A DNA stretch of 64,000 nucleotides from Streptomyces sp. ASQP_92 (GCF_025399895.1 NZ_JAODUA010000010.1:209514-273513), one strand, 5' to 3'; numbered from the stretch's first letter, positions 16,576-25,911 are shown. Numbers and translations: made by a program. Notes: a model not told the origin generated them from the letters alone.

Positions 16576-19443
16576 GTGAGCGCGCCGGGAGCGATTCTGA
16601 CCCGGCCCCCCCTCTCCGGAGGCGGCGGCCCCTGCATGGTGTCCCCCCTGGTGCTCGCACTGATCTGTGCCGGATATGCCACCGGCGCATTCCTGGGCTG
16701 GGGCTCCTCCGAACTCGCCCAGATCATGGGCGACTTCGGGCTCTCCTTCGCCGCCCTGATCGCGGCGATCTCCTGTCTGCGCTACGCGCGCGGCGGCGCG
16801 ACCGGCAGCGAGAGCAGCTTTCGCCCGGCCTGGCTGCTGTTCTCCTTCTCCTCCGCCATGGCCGCCTGCGGCAACGGCGTCTGGGGCTGGTACGAGGTGG
16901 TGCTGCGGCGGGAGATGCCGATGTTCTCGGCCGCCGACTTCTTCTTCCTCTGCTTCGCACCGCCCGCCATCGTGGGCCTGCTCGTTCTCGCCAAACGCCC
17001 TGTCACCAGGGCGGGTTGGGTCTGCCTGGCGCTCGACTCCTGGCTCATCGGCGGCTCGCTGCTCACCTTGTCCTGGAGCCTGGCCCTCGCCAGCACGGCC
17101 CGCGAGGGCGAGGGCGTGGCCCACGCCACTCTCACGCTCGCCTATCCGCTGCTCGACATCGTGCTCGTCAGCATGGTGCTCGCGCTGCACTTCCGGCGCT
17201 CCTCGGCCAACCGGTCCGCGGTGAACACCGCCATCGCGGCGCTCGCCCTGACCGTCCTGTGCGACGCCCTGTTCACCTCGCCGCTGCTGCGCGAGCACTA
17301 CCGCTCGGGCCAGCTCCTGGACGCCGGCTGGTTCGCCGGCTCCCTGCTGCTCGCCTACGCGCCCTGGGGCGCCCGCAGGCTTCCCCCGGCGCCGCCGCGC
17401 AGGCCCGCCGTCGCCCCCCGGGGCGCCCGCCCCTCCGCCGTGCGACCCCGCCCGTACTCCCAGCCGGCCACCCGGCCGCTCGCCAGCTCCCTGGCCGCGC
17501 TCACGCCGTACCTCGCGGCCGCCGTGTGCACCCTGGGGATCCTCTACAACGTCATCGAGGGCCACCGGGTGGACCGGATGGTGGTCTTCACCGGGTGCAC
17601 CGTGGTGCTCGCCCTGGTGATCCGCCAGGGGATCATGCTGCTCGACAACATCGCGCTCACCCATGAACTGGCCCAGAAGGAGAACCACTTCCGCTCCCTG
17701 GTGCAGGGGTCGAGCGACGTCATCATGATCGCCGCGCCCACCGGAATGCTGCGCTACGTCAGCCCCGCCGCGGCGGGGGTCTACGGGCGGGACGCGGAAG
17801 AGCTGGTCGGCTCCGAACTGGCCTCGCTCATCCACCCGGAGGACCTGGGCCGGGTGGTGCACGAGGTGCGCCGGTTTCTGGCGGCGCCGCCCGCCGAGGA
17901 GCCCACGACGCGGATCGAGTGCCGCTTCAAGTCGGGGACCGGCGAGTGGCTCAACGTCGAGTCGACCGTCAACCGCCATCAGGGCGGGCTCATTCTCAAC
18001 AGCCGTGACGTGACCGAACGGGTGCGCCTGCAAGCCCAGTTGGAGCACAACGCCGAGCACGACCCGCTGACCGACCTGCCCAACCGCGCCCTGTTCACCA
18101 AGCGGGTGCGCAAGGCGCTCGGCGGTCGCCGCAGCTCCGACCCCGGCACCGCCGTGCTCTTCATCGACCTCGACGGCTTCAAGCAGGTCAACGACACCAT
18201 CGGCCACCAGGCCGGCGACGAACTGCTCATCCAGGCCGCCCGCAGGCTCCAGGAGTCGGTACGGGCCGGCGACACCGCCGCCCGGCTCGGCGGCGACGAG
18301 TTCGCCGCCCTGATCCTCGGCGACGGCACCCGCGACCCGGCGGCCCGCGAGTACCAGGTCAGGGAGATCGCCGACCGGCTGCGCCTCACCCTGTCGCAGC
18401 CGTACCAGATCGACGGCAACGATGTCCGGGTCGCCGCCTCCATCGGCGTCGCCTTCGCCGAGCCGGGCGTCGGCGCCGGGGAACTGCTGCGCAACGCCGA
18501 CCTCGCGATGTACCGCGCCAAGAAGGGCGGCAAGAACCGGGTCGAGCTGTACGCCCCGCAGATGCAGGCCGAGGTGGTCCGCAAGACCGAACTCGCGGGC
18601 CGTCTGCGCACCGCCCTGAACGAGGGCGAGTTCGCGATCCTGCACCAGCCCGTCGTCGACCTCACCACCGGCGAGGTCTTCGCCGTCGCGGCCCAGGCCA
18701 GGTGGAGATCGGCCCAGGGCATCCTGTTCACCCCGGCCGAATTCCTCCGGGTCGCCGACGAGAGCGAGCGCGCCGCCGAGCTCGGCCGCTGGCTGCTCGA
18801 AGAGGCCGTGGAGCTGGCCGCGGAACGGATGCGGGCCGGTCACACGGCGCCCGTGTCGGTCCGCCTCTCGGCCCGCCGGCTGCTCGACAAGTCCATGCCG
18901 CTCGGCTCCGTGGAGGCTCTGCTGGCCCGGCACGGGCTGCCCTCCGGCGCGCTGATCATCGAGCTGGCCGACAGCGACCCGAGGATCTCCTTCGACGAGC
19001 TGGAGCGGCGTCTGGTGAGCCTGCGCAGAGCGGGCGTACGCATCGCGCTCGACGGGTTCGGCAGCGGCTACGCGGCGATCAACGCGCTGCGCCGGCTCCC
19101 CATCGACCTGCTGAAGCTGGACCGGGGACTCGTCGAGGGCGTCGTCGAATCGGCCCGACTGCACAAGATCACCGCGGGGCTGCTCCGGATCGCCTGCGAC
19201 CTCGGCATGGAGTCGGTGGCCGACGGTGTGGACGTACCCGAGCAGGTCCTGGCGCTGCGCGCCATGGGGTGCACCCACGGGCAGGGCATGGCGTTCTCCG
19301 GCCCGCTGGACGAGTTCCGGCTGCGGCGGGCCCTGCGGCGGGGGGAGTACCCGGTGCCGGGCGGGGCCGCGCTGCCCGTGCTCAGTGGCCGGAGCGGACC
19401 CCTGCTCGGCTCACATAATGAGACGCCCGTCCCACCTACTTGA
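16576..19443 (+). CDS. membrane PAS-GGDEF-EAL cyclic-di-GMP protein with degenerate EAL
   Basis: About 955 residues if started at GTG 16576 (a GGAG-like site eight bases upstream); ATG 16636, at the first membrane helix, is the alternative. An integral-membrane region of roughly ten helices covers residues 20-365. A PAS domain follows (about 375-490: FRSLVQGSSDVIMIAAPTG ... GREDAEEL-like segment ... NSRDVTERV). The GGDEF domain (about 500-660) has an intact GGDEF at 572-576 and LFIDLDGFKQVNDTIGH, so diguanylate cyclase activity is plausible. In the EAL domain the signature is QAR (707-709) instead of EAL, and DDFG reads DGFG, so phosphodiesterase activity is doubtful. It is the neighbour of ilvB, as SCO5511 is in S. 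coelicolor by recall. Confidence 0.88.
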   Translation: MSAPGAILTRPPLSGGGGPCMVSPLVLALICAGYATGAFLGWGSSELAQIMGDFGLSFAALIAAISCLRYARGGATGSESSFRPAWLLFSFSSAMAACGNGVWGWYEVVLRREMPMFSAADFFFLCFAPPAIVGLLVLAKRPVTRAGWVCLALDSWLIGGSLLTLSWSLALASTAREGEGVAHATLTLAYPLLDIVLVSMVLALHFRRSSANRSAVNTAIAALALTVLCDALFTSPLLREHYRSGQLLDAGWFAGSLLLAYAPWGARRLPPAPPRRPAVAPRGARPSAVRPRPYSQPATRPLASSLAALTPYLAAAVCTLGILYNVIEGHRVDRMVVFTGCTVVLALVIRQGIMLLDNIALTHELAQKENHFRSLVQGSSDVIMIAAPTGMLRYVSPAAAGVYGRDAEELVGSELASLIHPEDLGRVVHEVRRFLAAPPAEEPTTRIECRFKSGTGEWLNVESTVNRHQGGLILNSRDVTERVRLQAQLEHNAEHDPLTDLPNRALFTKRVRKALGGRRSSDPGTAVLFIDLDGFKQVNDTIGHQAGDELLIQAARRLQESVRAGDTAARLGGDEFAALILGDGTRDPAAREYQVREIADRLRLTLSQPYQIDGNDVRVAASIGVAFAEPGVGAGELLRNADLAMYRAKKGGKNRVELYAPQMQAEVVRKTELAGRLRTALNEGEFAILHQPVVDLTTGEVFAVAAQARWRSAQGILFTPAEFLRVADESERAAELGRWLLEEAVELAAERMRAGHTAPVSVRLSARRLLDKSMPLGSVEALLARHGLPSGALIIELADSDPRISFDELERRLVSLRRAGVRIALDGFGSGYAAINALRRLPIDLLKLDRGLVEGVVESARLHKITAGLLRIACDLGMESVADGVDVPEQVLALRAMGCTHGQGMAFSGPLDEFRLRRALRRGEYPVPGGAALPVLSGRSGPLLGSHNETPVPPT

Positions 19444-19476
19444 CACCACCTGCGCGCCGGGGGGAGGGTCAATGCC

Positions 19477-19518
19477 ATGCGCACCCGAATTCTCGTACTT
19501 GGAAAGCGCGTCGGCTGA
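19477..19518 (+). CDS. ilvB leader peptide
   Basis: A 13-residue open frame, MRTRILVLGKRVG, with GGGGGAGGG eight bases upstream. Ile5-Leu6-Val7-Leu8 and Val12 are exactly the products of the pathway encoded downstream, as in classical branched-chain attenuators. The last codons contain AGCGCGTCGG (19505-19514), which pairs perfectly with CCGACGCGCT (19552-19561) directly in front of the terminator. Ribosome stalling would therefore change which hairpin forms. Confidence 0.85.
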   Translation: MRTRILVLGKRVG

Positions 19519-19561
19519 AGCGGGGCCCCATGCAGGCTCCGCAGACCGCACCCGACGCGCT

Positions 19562-19595
19562 CCCCTCGCTTGCCTCACGGCACGAGGGGTTTTTT
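19562..19595 (+). terminator. ilvB leader attenuator terminator
   Basis: CCCCTCG (19562-19568) pairs with CGAGGGG (19583-19589), followed by six T residues. It lies 43 bases after the leader peptide stop and 81 bases before ilvB, so it acts as a conditional terminator in the leader. Confidence 0.85.
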
Positions 19596-19676
19596 GTTGC
19601 ACTGGCACCCCTCAAGCACCACCGCGATCTCGACCACACCACCGCGAACACCCTGAGCTTCGAGAAGAGAATGCCG

Positions 19677-21539
19677 ATGACCGAGCAGGCCACCGGGGCC
19701 CACCATCCGCAGCCGCGGCCCCGTAACGGCGGACACCAGTCCGCGACCGTTGAGCACGTCACGGGCGCGAAGTCCCTCATCCGTTCTCTCGAGGAAGTCG
19801 GGGCGGAGGTCGTGTTCGGGATCCCCGGCGGCGCCATCCTCCCGGCGTACGACCCGATGATGGACTCCACCCGGGTCCGCCACGTCCTGGTCCGCCACGA
19901 GCAGGGCGCGGGCCACGCCGCGACCGGATACGCCCAGGCCACCGGCAAGGTCGGGGTCTGCATGGCGACGTCGGGTCCCGGTGCCACCAACCTGGTCACG
20001 CCGATCGCGGACGCCCACATGGACTCGGTGCCGCTGGTCGCGATCACCGGTCAGGTCTCCTCCCAGGCGATCGGCACCGACGCCTTCCAGGAGGCGGACA
20101 TCGTCGGCATCACGATGCCGATCACCAAGCACAACTTCCTGGTCACCAAGGCCGAGGACATCCCGCGCACCATCGCCGAGGCCTTCCACATCGCCTCGAC
20201 GGGCCGTCCGGGCCCGGTCCTGGTCGACATCGCCAAGGACGCGCTCCAGGCGCAGACCACGTTCTCCTGGCCGCCCGGCACCGACCTGCCCGGCTACCGC
20301 CCGGTCACCAAGCCGCACGCCAAGCAGATCCGCGAGGCGGCCAAGCTGATCGTGTCGGCCAAGCGCCCCGTCCTGTACGTCGGCGGCGGCGTCCTGAAGT
20401 CCGGCGCGACCGCCGAGCTGAAGGTCCTCGCGGAGCTCACCGGGGCGCCCGTCACCACCACCCTGATGGCGCTCGGCGCCTTCCCCGACAGCCACCCGCA
20501 GCACGTGGGCATGCCCGGCATGCACGGTGCGGTCACCGCCGTCACCGCCTTGCAGAAGTCGGACCTGCTCATCGCGCTCGGCACCCGCTTCGACGACCGC
20601 GTCACCGGCAAGCTGGACAGCTTCGCGCCGTTCGCCAAGGTCATCCACGCGGACATCGACCCGGCCGAGATCGGCAAGAACCGCGCGGTCGACGTCCCGA
20701 TCGTGGGCGACGCCCGCGAGGTCATCGCCGACCTGATCCAGGCCGTCCAGGCCGAGTACTCCGAGGGCCACAAGGGCGACTACACCGCCTGGTGGAAGGA
20801 TCTCGAACGCTGGCGGGAGACCTACCCGCTGGGCTACGACGAGCCCCACGACGGCACGCTCTCCCCGCAGCGCGTCATCCAGCGCATCGGTGAGCTCGCC
20901 GACCCCGACACCATCTACGCGGCCGGTGTCGGCCAGCACCAGATGTGGGCCGCCCACTTCGTCAACTACGAACTCCCCGCCACCTGGCTGAACTCGGGCG
21001 GCGCCGGAACCATGGGCTACGCGGTCCCGGCCGCGATGGGCGCCAAGGCCGGTCAGCCCGACCGCATGGTCTGGGCGATCGACGGCGACGGCTGCTTCCA
21101 GATGACCAACCAGGAACTCACCACCTGCGCGCTGAACAACATCCCGATCAAGGTCGCCATCATCAACAACGGCGCCCTCGGGATGGTCCGCCAGTGGCAG
21201 ACCCTGTTCTACAACCAGCGCTACTCCAACACGGTCCTGCACTCCGGCCCGGAGGACGGCATCGCCGAGCAGGGCAGGCCCAGCGGCGGCACCCGCGTCC
21301 CGGACTTCGTCAAGCTGTCCGAGGCGATGGGCTGTTACGCGATCCGCTGCGAGCGCCCCGAGGACCTGGACAAGGCCATCCAGGAGGCCAACTCGATCAA
21401 CGACCGCCCCGTCGTGATCGACTTCATCGTCCACGAGGACGCCCAGGTGTGGCCGATGGTCGCCGCCGGCACCTCCAACGACGAGGTCATGGCCGCCCGC
21501 GGAGTCCGTCCCGACTTCGGCGACAACGAAGACGACTGA
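19677..21539 (+). CDS. ilvB: acetolactate synthase large (catalytic) subunit
   Basis: A 620-residue thiamine-diphosphate enzyme making acetolactate or acetohydroxybutyrate, the first common step to valine, leucine and isoleucine. ATG 19677 is preferred over ATG 19671 because AGAAGA is then spaced eight bases. The TPP-activating glutamate is in VRHEQGAGHAATGYA, and the TPP/Mg motif is WAIDGDGCFQMTNQELTTCA ending LNN. FAD-domain segments (FDDRVTGKLDSF) are present. The tail HEDAQVWPMVAAGTSNDEVM is typical of actinobacterial IlvB. Regulated by the upstream leader. ilvN follows after 26 bases. Confidence 0.98.
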   Translation: MTEQATGAHHPQPRPRNGGHQSATVEHVTGAKSLIRSLEEVGAEVVFGIPGGAILPAYDPMMDSTRVRHVLVRHEQGAGHAATGYAQATGKVGVCMATSGPGATNLVTPIADAHMDSVPLVAITGQVSSQAIGTDAFQEADIVGITMPITKHNFLVTKAEDIPRTIAEAFHIASTGRPGPVLVDIAKDALQAQTTFSWPPGTDLPGYRPVTKPHAKQIREAAKLIVSAKRPVLYVGGGVLKSGATAELKVLAELTGAPVTTTLMALGAFPDSHPQHVGMPGMHGAVTAVTALQKSDLLIALGTRFDDRVTGKLDSFAPFAKVIHADIDPAEIGKNRAVDVPIVGDAREVIADLIQAVQAEYSEGHKGDYTAWWKDLERWRETYPLGYDEPHDGTLSPQRVIQRIGELADPDTIYAAGVGQHQMWAAHFVNYELPATWLNSGGAGTMGYAVPAAMGAKAGQPDRMVWAIDGDGCFQMTNQELTTCALNNIPIKVAIINNGALGMVRQWQTLFYNQRYSNTVLHSGPEDGIAEQGRPSGGTRVPDFVKLSEAMGCYAIRCERPEDLDKAIQEANSINDRPVVIDFIVHEDAQVWPMVAAGTSNDEVMAARGVRPDFGDNEDD

Positions 21540-21565
21540 GAGCTGTAGGAAGAGGTAAGAGGCTC

Positions 21566-22093
21566 ATGTCCACCAAGCACACGCTCTCGGTCCTGGTCGA
21601 GAACACCCCCGGCATCCTGGCCCGGATCGCCGCCCTTTTCTCCCGCCGCGGCTTCAACATCGACTCGCTCGCGGTCGGTGTCACCGAACACCCCGACATT
21701 TCCCGCATCACCATCGTGGTCAATGTCGAGGACCTGCCCCTGGAGCAGGTGACCAAGCAGCTCAACAAGCTCGTCAACGTCCTGAAGATCGTCGAACTCG
21801 AGCCCGGCGCTGCGATCCAGCGCGAGCTCGTCCTGGTGAAGGTGCGTGCCGACAACGAAACGCGCTCCCAGATCGTCGAGATCGTCCAGCTGTTCCGCGC
21901 CAAGACCGTGGACGTCTCGCCCGAGGCCGTGACCATCGAGGCCACCGGCGGGGCCGACAAGCTGGAGGCGATGCTGAAGATGCTGGAGCAGTTCGGCATC
22001 AAGGAGCTCGTCCAGTCCGGCACGATCGCCATAGGGCGCGGCTCCCGGTCCATCACGGACCGTTCGCTGCGCGCCCTGGACCGCAGCGCCTGA
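21566..22093 (+). CDS. ilvN: acetolactate synthase small (regulatory) subunit
   Basis: A 175-residue protein, ATG 21566, with an AGGAAGAGG region upstream. The N-terminal ACT domain (HTLSVLVENTPGILARIAAL, then GFNIDSLAVGVTEHPDISRI) binds valine for feedback inhibition. The C-terminal half (ELVLVKVRADNETRSQIVEI and FGIKELVQSGTIAIGRG) is the ALS small-subunit extension. It binds and activates IlvB. Second gene of the ilvBNC unit. Confidence 0.97.
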   Translation: MSTKHTLSVLVENTPGILARIAALFSRRGFNIDSLAVGVTEHPDISRITIVVNVEDLPLEQVTKQLNKLVNVLKIVELEPGAAIQRELVLVKVRADNETRSQIVEIVQLFRAKTVDVSPEAVTIEATGGADKLEAMLKMLEQFGIKELVQSGTIAIGRGSRSITDRSLRALDRSA

Positions 22094-22200
22094 GCCCCGC
22101 CGACCGGGCCCGACCCGCCCGCATCGCGAGACTCACCCATTCCTCACTCATCCCCACCGATACGGTGGACGCAACACCAGCACACCAAGGAGATATCCCA

Positions 22201-23202
22201 GTGGCCGAGCTGTTCTACGACGACGATGCCGACCTGTCCATCATCCAGGGCCGCAAGGTCGCGGTGATCGGTTACGGCAGCCAGGGCCACGCCCACGCGC
22301 TGTCGCTCCGTGACTCGGGTGTCGACGTCCGTGTCGGTCTGCACGAGGGCTCCAAGTCCAAGGCGAAGGCCGAGGAGCAGGGCCTGCGCGTGGTGACGCC
22401 GTCCGAGGCGGCCGCCGAGGCCGACGTCATCATGATCCTGGTTCCGGACCCGCTCCAGGCCCAGGTCTACGAGGAGTCCATCAAGGACAACCTGAAGGAC
22501 GGCGACGCGCTGTTCTTCGGCCACGGCCTCAACATCCGCTTCGGCTTCATCAAGCCCCCGGCCGATGTGACCGTCGCGATGGTCGCGCCCAAGGGCCCCG
22601 GTCACCTGGTGCGCCGCCAGTACGAGGAGGGCCGCGGCGTTCCGTGCATCGTGGCCGTCGAGCAGGACCCGCAGGGCAACGGCCTGGAGCTGGCGCTCTC
22701 GTACGCCAAGGGCATCGGCGGCACCCGGGCGGGCGTCATCAAGACGACCTTCACCGAGGAGACCGAGACCGACCTGTTCGGTGAGCAGGCCGTGCTCTGC
22801 GGCGGCACCGCCGCGCTGGTCAAGGCGGGCTTCGAGACGCTGACCGAGGCCGGCTACCAGCCGGAGATCGCCTACTTCGAGTGCCTCCACGAGCTGAAGC
22901 TGATCGTGGACCTCATGTACGAGGGCGGCCTGGAGAAGATGCGCTGGTCGATCTCCGAGACGGCCGAGTGGGGCGACTACGTCACCGGCCCGCGGATCAT
23001 CACCGCCGACACCAAGGCGGAGATGAAGAAGGTCCTCGCCGAGATCCAGGACGGCACGTTCGCCAAGAACTGGATGGAGGAGTACCACGGCGGTCTGAAG
23101 AAGTACAACGAGTACAAGACCCAGGACTCCGAGCACCTCCTGGAGACCACCGGCAAGGAGCTGCGCAAGCTCATGAGCTGGGTGCAGAACGACGAGGCGT
23201 AA
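22201..23202 (+). CDS. ilvC: ketol-acid reductoisomerase (class I)
   Basis: A 333-residue enzyme converting acetolactate to dihydroxyisovalerate (and the isoleucine analogue) with NADPH and Mg2+. GTG 22201 follows AAGGAGAT with good spacing. The Rossmann motif is VAVIGYGSQGHAHALSLRDS. Metal and substrate residues lie in FGEQAVLCGG-type and AYFECLHELKLIVDLMYEGG segments, and the end is KELRKLMSWVQNDEA. Length is that of the short class I form. Third gene of the unit, about 107 bases after ilvN; a strong hairpin follows. Confidence 0.98.
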   Translation: MAELFYDDDADLSIIQGRKVAVIGYGSQGHAHALSLRDSGVDVRVGLHEGSKSKAKAEEQGLRVVTPSEAAAEADVIMILVPDPLQAQVYEESIKDNLKDGDALFFGHGLNIRFGFIKPPADVTVAMVAPKGPGHLVRRQYEEGRGVPCIVAVEQDPQGNGLELALSYAKGIGGTRAGVIKTTFTEETETDLFGEQAVLCGGTAALVKAGFETLTEAGYQPEIAYFECLHELKLIVDLMYEGGLEKMRWSISETAEWGDYVTGPRIITADTKAEMKKVLAEIQDGTFAKNWMEEYHGGLKKYNEYKTQDSEHLLETTGKELRKLMSWVQNDEA

Positions 23203-23212
23203 GCCTGCCGTC

Positions 23213-23249
23213 AGCGGGGTCGGGCACGGTATCCGTGTCCGACCCCGCT
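23213..23249 (+). terminator. ilvC terminator hairpin
   Basis: AGCGGGGTCGGGCACGG and CCGTGTCCGACCCCGCT form a 17-bp stem with one G-T pair and a three-base loop, ten bases after the ilvC stop. There is no long T run, which is common for Streptomyces terminators. The rest of the 420-base gap to serA shows no gene; it probably holds the serA promoter and 5' leader. Confidence 0.75.
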
Positions 23250-23622
23250 GGTATCGCACGACCCTGGACACCACGTCCAACCCCCATCGGGTGATCCTGC
23301 CTTCACGGCGGAGAACCCTCGGGGGAGCGGCACTACACTGCTCGACAACACATATACGCGTCAGGCCCACAGCGTCGTGCGTCTTCCACGCGGTACAAGC
23401 GACCCCGAGGAATTGCAGGCACGCCCCCACGCCGCCCGGCACGCGCCCTCGCCGCACCGGCCCAAGGCCCAAGTAGCTCCGCTACGAGGACCTTCGTCCG
23501 GCACACCGAGAGCACGCACCGAACGACGCGGGAACGCACCCGAAATTCCCCGGCGCCGCTTCCCCCTCCACCGCCTGCGGCCGTCGGGACGGCCGTCCGC
23601 AAAGGATTCAGTGAGGACCCAC

Positions 23623-25215
23623 GTGAGCTCGAAACCTGTCGTACTCATCGCTGAAGAGCTGTCGCCCGCCACCGTCGACGCCCTCGGGCCGGACTTCGAG
23701 ATCCGGCACTGCAACGGAGCCGACCGCGCGGAACTGCTGCCCGCCATCGCCGGTGTCGACGCGATCCTGATCCGCTCGGCCACCAAGGTCGACGCGGAGG
23801 CCATCGCCGCCGCGAAGAAGCTGAAGGTCGTCGCCCGCGCGGGAGTTGGCCTCGACAACGTCGACGTCTCCGCCGCCACCAAGGCCGGCGTGATGGTCGT
23901 GAACGCCCCGACCTCCAACATCGTCACCGCCGCAGAGCTCGCCTGCGGCCTCCTGGTCGCCACCGCGCGCAACATCCCGCAGGCCAACACCGCGCTCAAG
24001 AACGGCGAGTGGAAGCGCAACAAGTACACCGGCGTCGAGCTCAGCGAGAAGACCCTCGGTGTCGTCGGCCTCGGCCGCATCGGCGTCCTGGTCGCGCAGC
24101 GCATGTCGGCCTTCGGCATGAAGATCGTCGCGTACGACCCCTATGTGCAGCCGGCCCGCGCCGCCCAGATGGGCGTCAAGCTGCTCTCCCTCGACGAGCT
24201 GCTCGCCGTGGCCGACTTCATCACCGTGCACCTGCCCAAGACCCCCGAGACGCTCGGCCTGATCGGCGACGAGGCGCTGCACAAGGTGCAGCCGCACGTG
24301 CGGATCGTGAACGCGGCGCGCGGCGGCATCGTGGACGAGGCCGCCCTGTACTCCGCCCTCAAGGAGGGCCGGGTCGCGGGCGCGGGCCTCGACGTCTACG
24401 CCAAGGAGCCCTGCACGGACTCCCCGCTCTTCGAGCTCGACCAGGTGGTGTGCACCCCGCACCTGGGCGCCTCCACCGACGAGGCCCAGGAGAAGGCAGG
24501 CATCGCCGTCGCCAAGTCCGTACGCCTGGCCCTCGCGGGCGAGTTGGTGCCGGACGCCGTCAACGTCCAGGGCGGCGTGATCGCCGAGGACGTCAAGCCG
24601 GGTCTGCCGCTGGCCGAGCGTCTGGGCCGGATCTTCACCGCCCTCGCGGGCGAGGTCGCGGTGCGGCTCGATGTCGAGGTGTACGGCGAGATCACCCAGC
24701 ACGACGTCAAGGTGCTCGAACTCAGCGCGCTCAAGGGGGTGTTCGAGGACGTCGTCGACGAGACGGTCTCCTACGTCAACGCGCCGCTGTTCGCGCAGGA
24801 GCGCGGCGTCGAGGTCCGCCTGACCACCTCCAGCGAGTCGCCCGACCACCGCAATGTGGTGACCGTGCGCGGCACCCTCTCGGACGGCGAGGAGGTCTCG
24901 GTCTCCGGCACCCTGGCCGGCCCCAAGCACCTCCAGAAGGTCGTCGCGATCGGCGAGTTCGACGTGGACCTGGCGCTCGCCGACCACATGCTCGTGCTGC
25001 GCTACGAGGACCGTCCCGGCATCGTCGGCACCGTCGGCCGCGTGCTCGGCGAGGCCGGGCTCAACATCGCCGGCATGCAGGTCGCCCGTGCGGAGGAGGG
25101 CGGCGAGGCGCTCGCCGTGCTCACCGTGGACGACACCATCCCGCCGAACGTGCTGGCAGAGGTCGCCGAGGAGATCGGTGCCAACTCGGCCCGCTCGGTG
25201 AACCTGACCGACTGA
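23623..25215 (+). CDS. serA: D-3-phosphoglycerate dehydrogenase
   Basis: A 530-residue long-form SerA catalysing the first committed step of serine synthesis. GTG 23623 has GAGGA five bases upstream; the 82-codon upstream extension looks non-coding. NAD-binding motif: LGVVGLGRIGVLVAQRMSAF. Catalytic Arg, Glu and His are in IVNAARGGIVDEAALYSAL, GAGLDVYAKEPCTDSPLF and VVCTPHLGASTDEAQEKAG. The allosteric substrate-binding domain (about 320-450) and a C-terminal ACT domain (HMLVLRYEDRPGIVGTVGRV ... NIAGMQVAR) imply serine feedback. Monocistronic by spacing. Confidence 0.97.
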   Translation: MSSKPVVLIAEELSPATVDALGPDFEIRHCNGADRAELLPAIAGVDAILIRSATKVDAEAIAAAKKLKVVARAGVGLDNVDVSAATKAGVMVVNAPTSNIVTAAELACGLLVATARNIPQANTALKNGEWKRNKYTGVELSEKTLGVVGLGRIGVLVAQRMSAFGMKIVAYDPYVQPARAAQMGVKLLSLDELLAVADFITVHLPKTPETLGLIGDEALHKVQPHVRIVNAARGGIVDEAALYSALKEGRVAGAGLDVYAKEPCTDSPLFELDQVVCTPHLGASTDEAQEKAGIAVAKSVRLALAGELVPDAVNVQGGVIAEDVKPGLPLAERLGRIFTALAGEVAVRLDVEVYGEITQHDVKVLELSALKGVFEDVVDETVSYVNAPLFAQERGVEVRLTTSSESPDHRNVVTVRGTLSDGEEVSVSGTLAGPKHLQKVVAIGEFDVDLALADHMLVLRYEDRPGIVGTVGRVLGEAGLNIAGMQVARAEEGGEALAVLTVDDTIPPNVLAEVAEEIGANSARSVNLTD

Positions 25216-25258
25216 TTCCCCCGCTCACGCGGCCCGTACCCGGCCCGCGGACCTCCGT

Positions 25259-25299
25259 AGACGCTTGTCTTAGACGGATGTCTGTATGCCGGGTACGCT
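25259..25299 (+). promoter_or_regulatory. TetR-gene promoter with two AGACnnnnGTCT palindromes
   Basis: AGACGCTTGTCT (25259-25270) and AGACGGATGTCT (25272-25283) are adjacent palindromes, 13 bp apart. TAGACG (25271-25276) and TACGCT (25294-25299) form -35 and -10 boxes with a 17-bp spacer, and ATG 25306 lies six bases after the -10. The second palindrome overlaps the -35, so the TetR protein probably represses itself. Confidence 0.6.
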
Positions 25300-25305
25300 G
25301 CTGTC

Positions 25306-25890
25306 ATGGGACACCGTGAGGATCTGCTCGAAGGCGCCAAGCGCTGCCTGCTGGACAAGGGGTTCGTGCGCACCACGTCCCGCGACATCGTCAAGGAGTC
25401 GGGGACCAACCTCGCCTCCATCGGCTATCACTACGGGTCGAAGGACGGGCTCCTCGCGGAGGCGTACATCGCGCTGGTCGAGGGCGTCTCGGACGCGTTC
25501 GACGCCACGCCCGCCTCGACCGAGACGGCCCCCGGCTCGCTCGAACGGTTCCAGGAGGTCTGGACGAACATCATCGCCACCATGGCCCAGCCGGGTTCGC
25601 TGTGGCGGCTCAGCATGGAGATCGTCGTCATGGGTGACCAACTCCCGGGCGTACGCGACCACTTGGCGCAGGCGCAGCGCGAGGGCGCGCGCGGCATCAT
25701 CCCGATGCTCATGGGCGGCGAGGAGTCCGAGGTCGAGGAGAAGAGCGTCGACACCCTCGGCAAGTTCTATATGACGCTGATGATGGGGCTCATCGCCCAG
25801 TGGACCTTCGACCCGGCGACGGCCACTCGTGCAGAGGAACTCACCGAGGGTCTGCGCCAGGTGATGGCCGCCGCGCGCGGCGAGTCCTGA
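25306..25890 (+). CDS. TetR-family transcriptional regulator
   Basis: A 194-residue regulator. The N-terminal helix-turn-helix is GFVRTTSRDIVKESGTNLAS followed by IGYHYGSKDGLLAEAY (residues 17-52). The C-terminal ligand/dimer domain (60-190) is helical and contains SLWRLSMEIVVMGDQLPGVR. ATG 25306 is likely leaderless. The target is not evident: the next gene converges, with 21 bases between stops, so autoregulation through the two palindromes upstream is the only supported link. Confidence 0.9.
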   Translation: MGHREDLLEGAKRCLLDKGFVRTTSRDIVKESGTNLASIGYHYGSKDGLLAEAYIALVEGVSDAFDATPASTETAPGSLERFQEVWTNIIATMAQPGSLWRLSMEIVVMGDQLPGVRDHLAQAQREGARGIIPMLMGGEESEVEEKSVDTLGKFYMTLMMGLIAQWTFDPATATRAEELTEGLRQVMAAARGES

Positions 25891-25911
25891 GGCCCGCACG
25901 GCCTGCGGTCC

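Noticed and set aside
23262..23622. Riboswitch before serA
   Set aside because: The long gap has no recognisable conserved aptamer or strong paired elements beyond the ilvC terminator.
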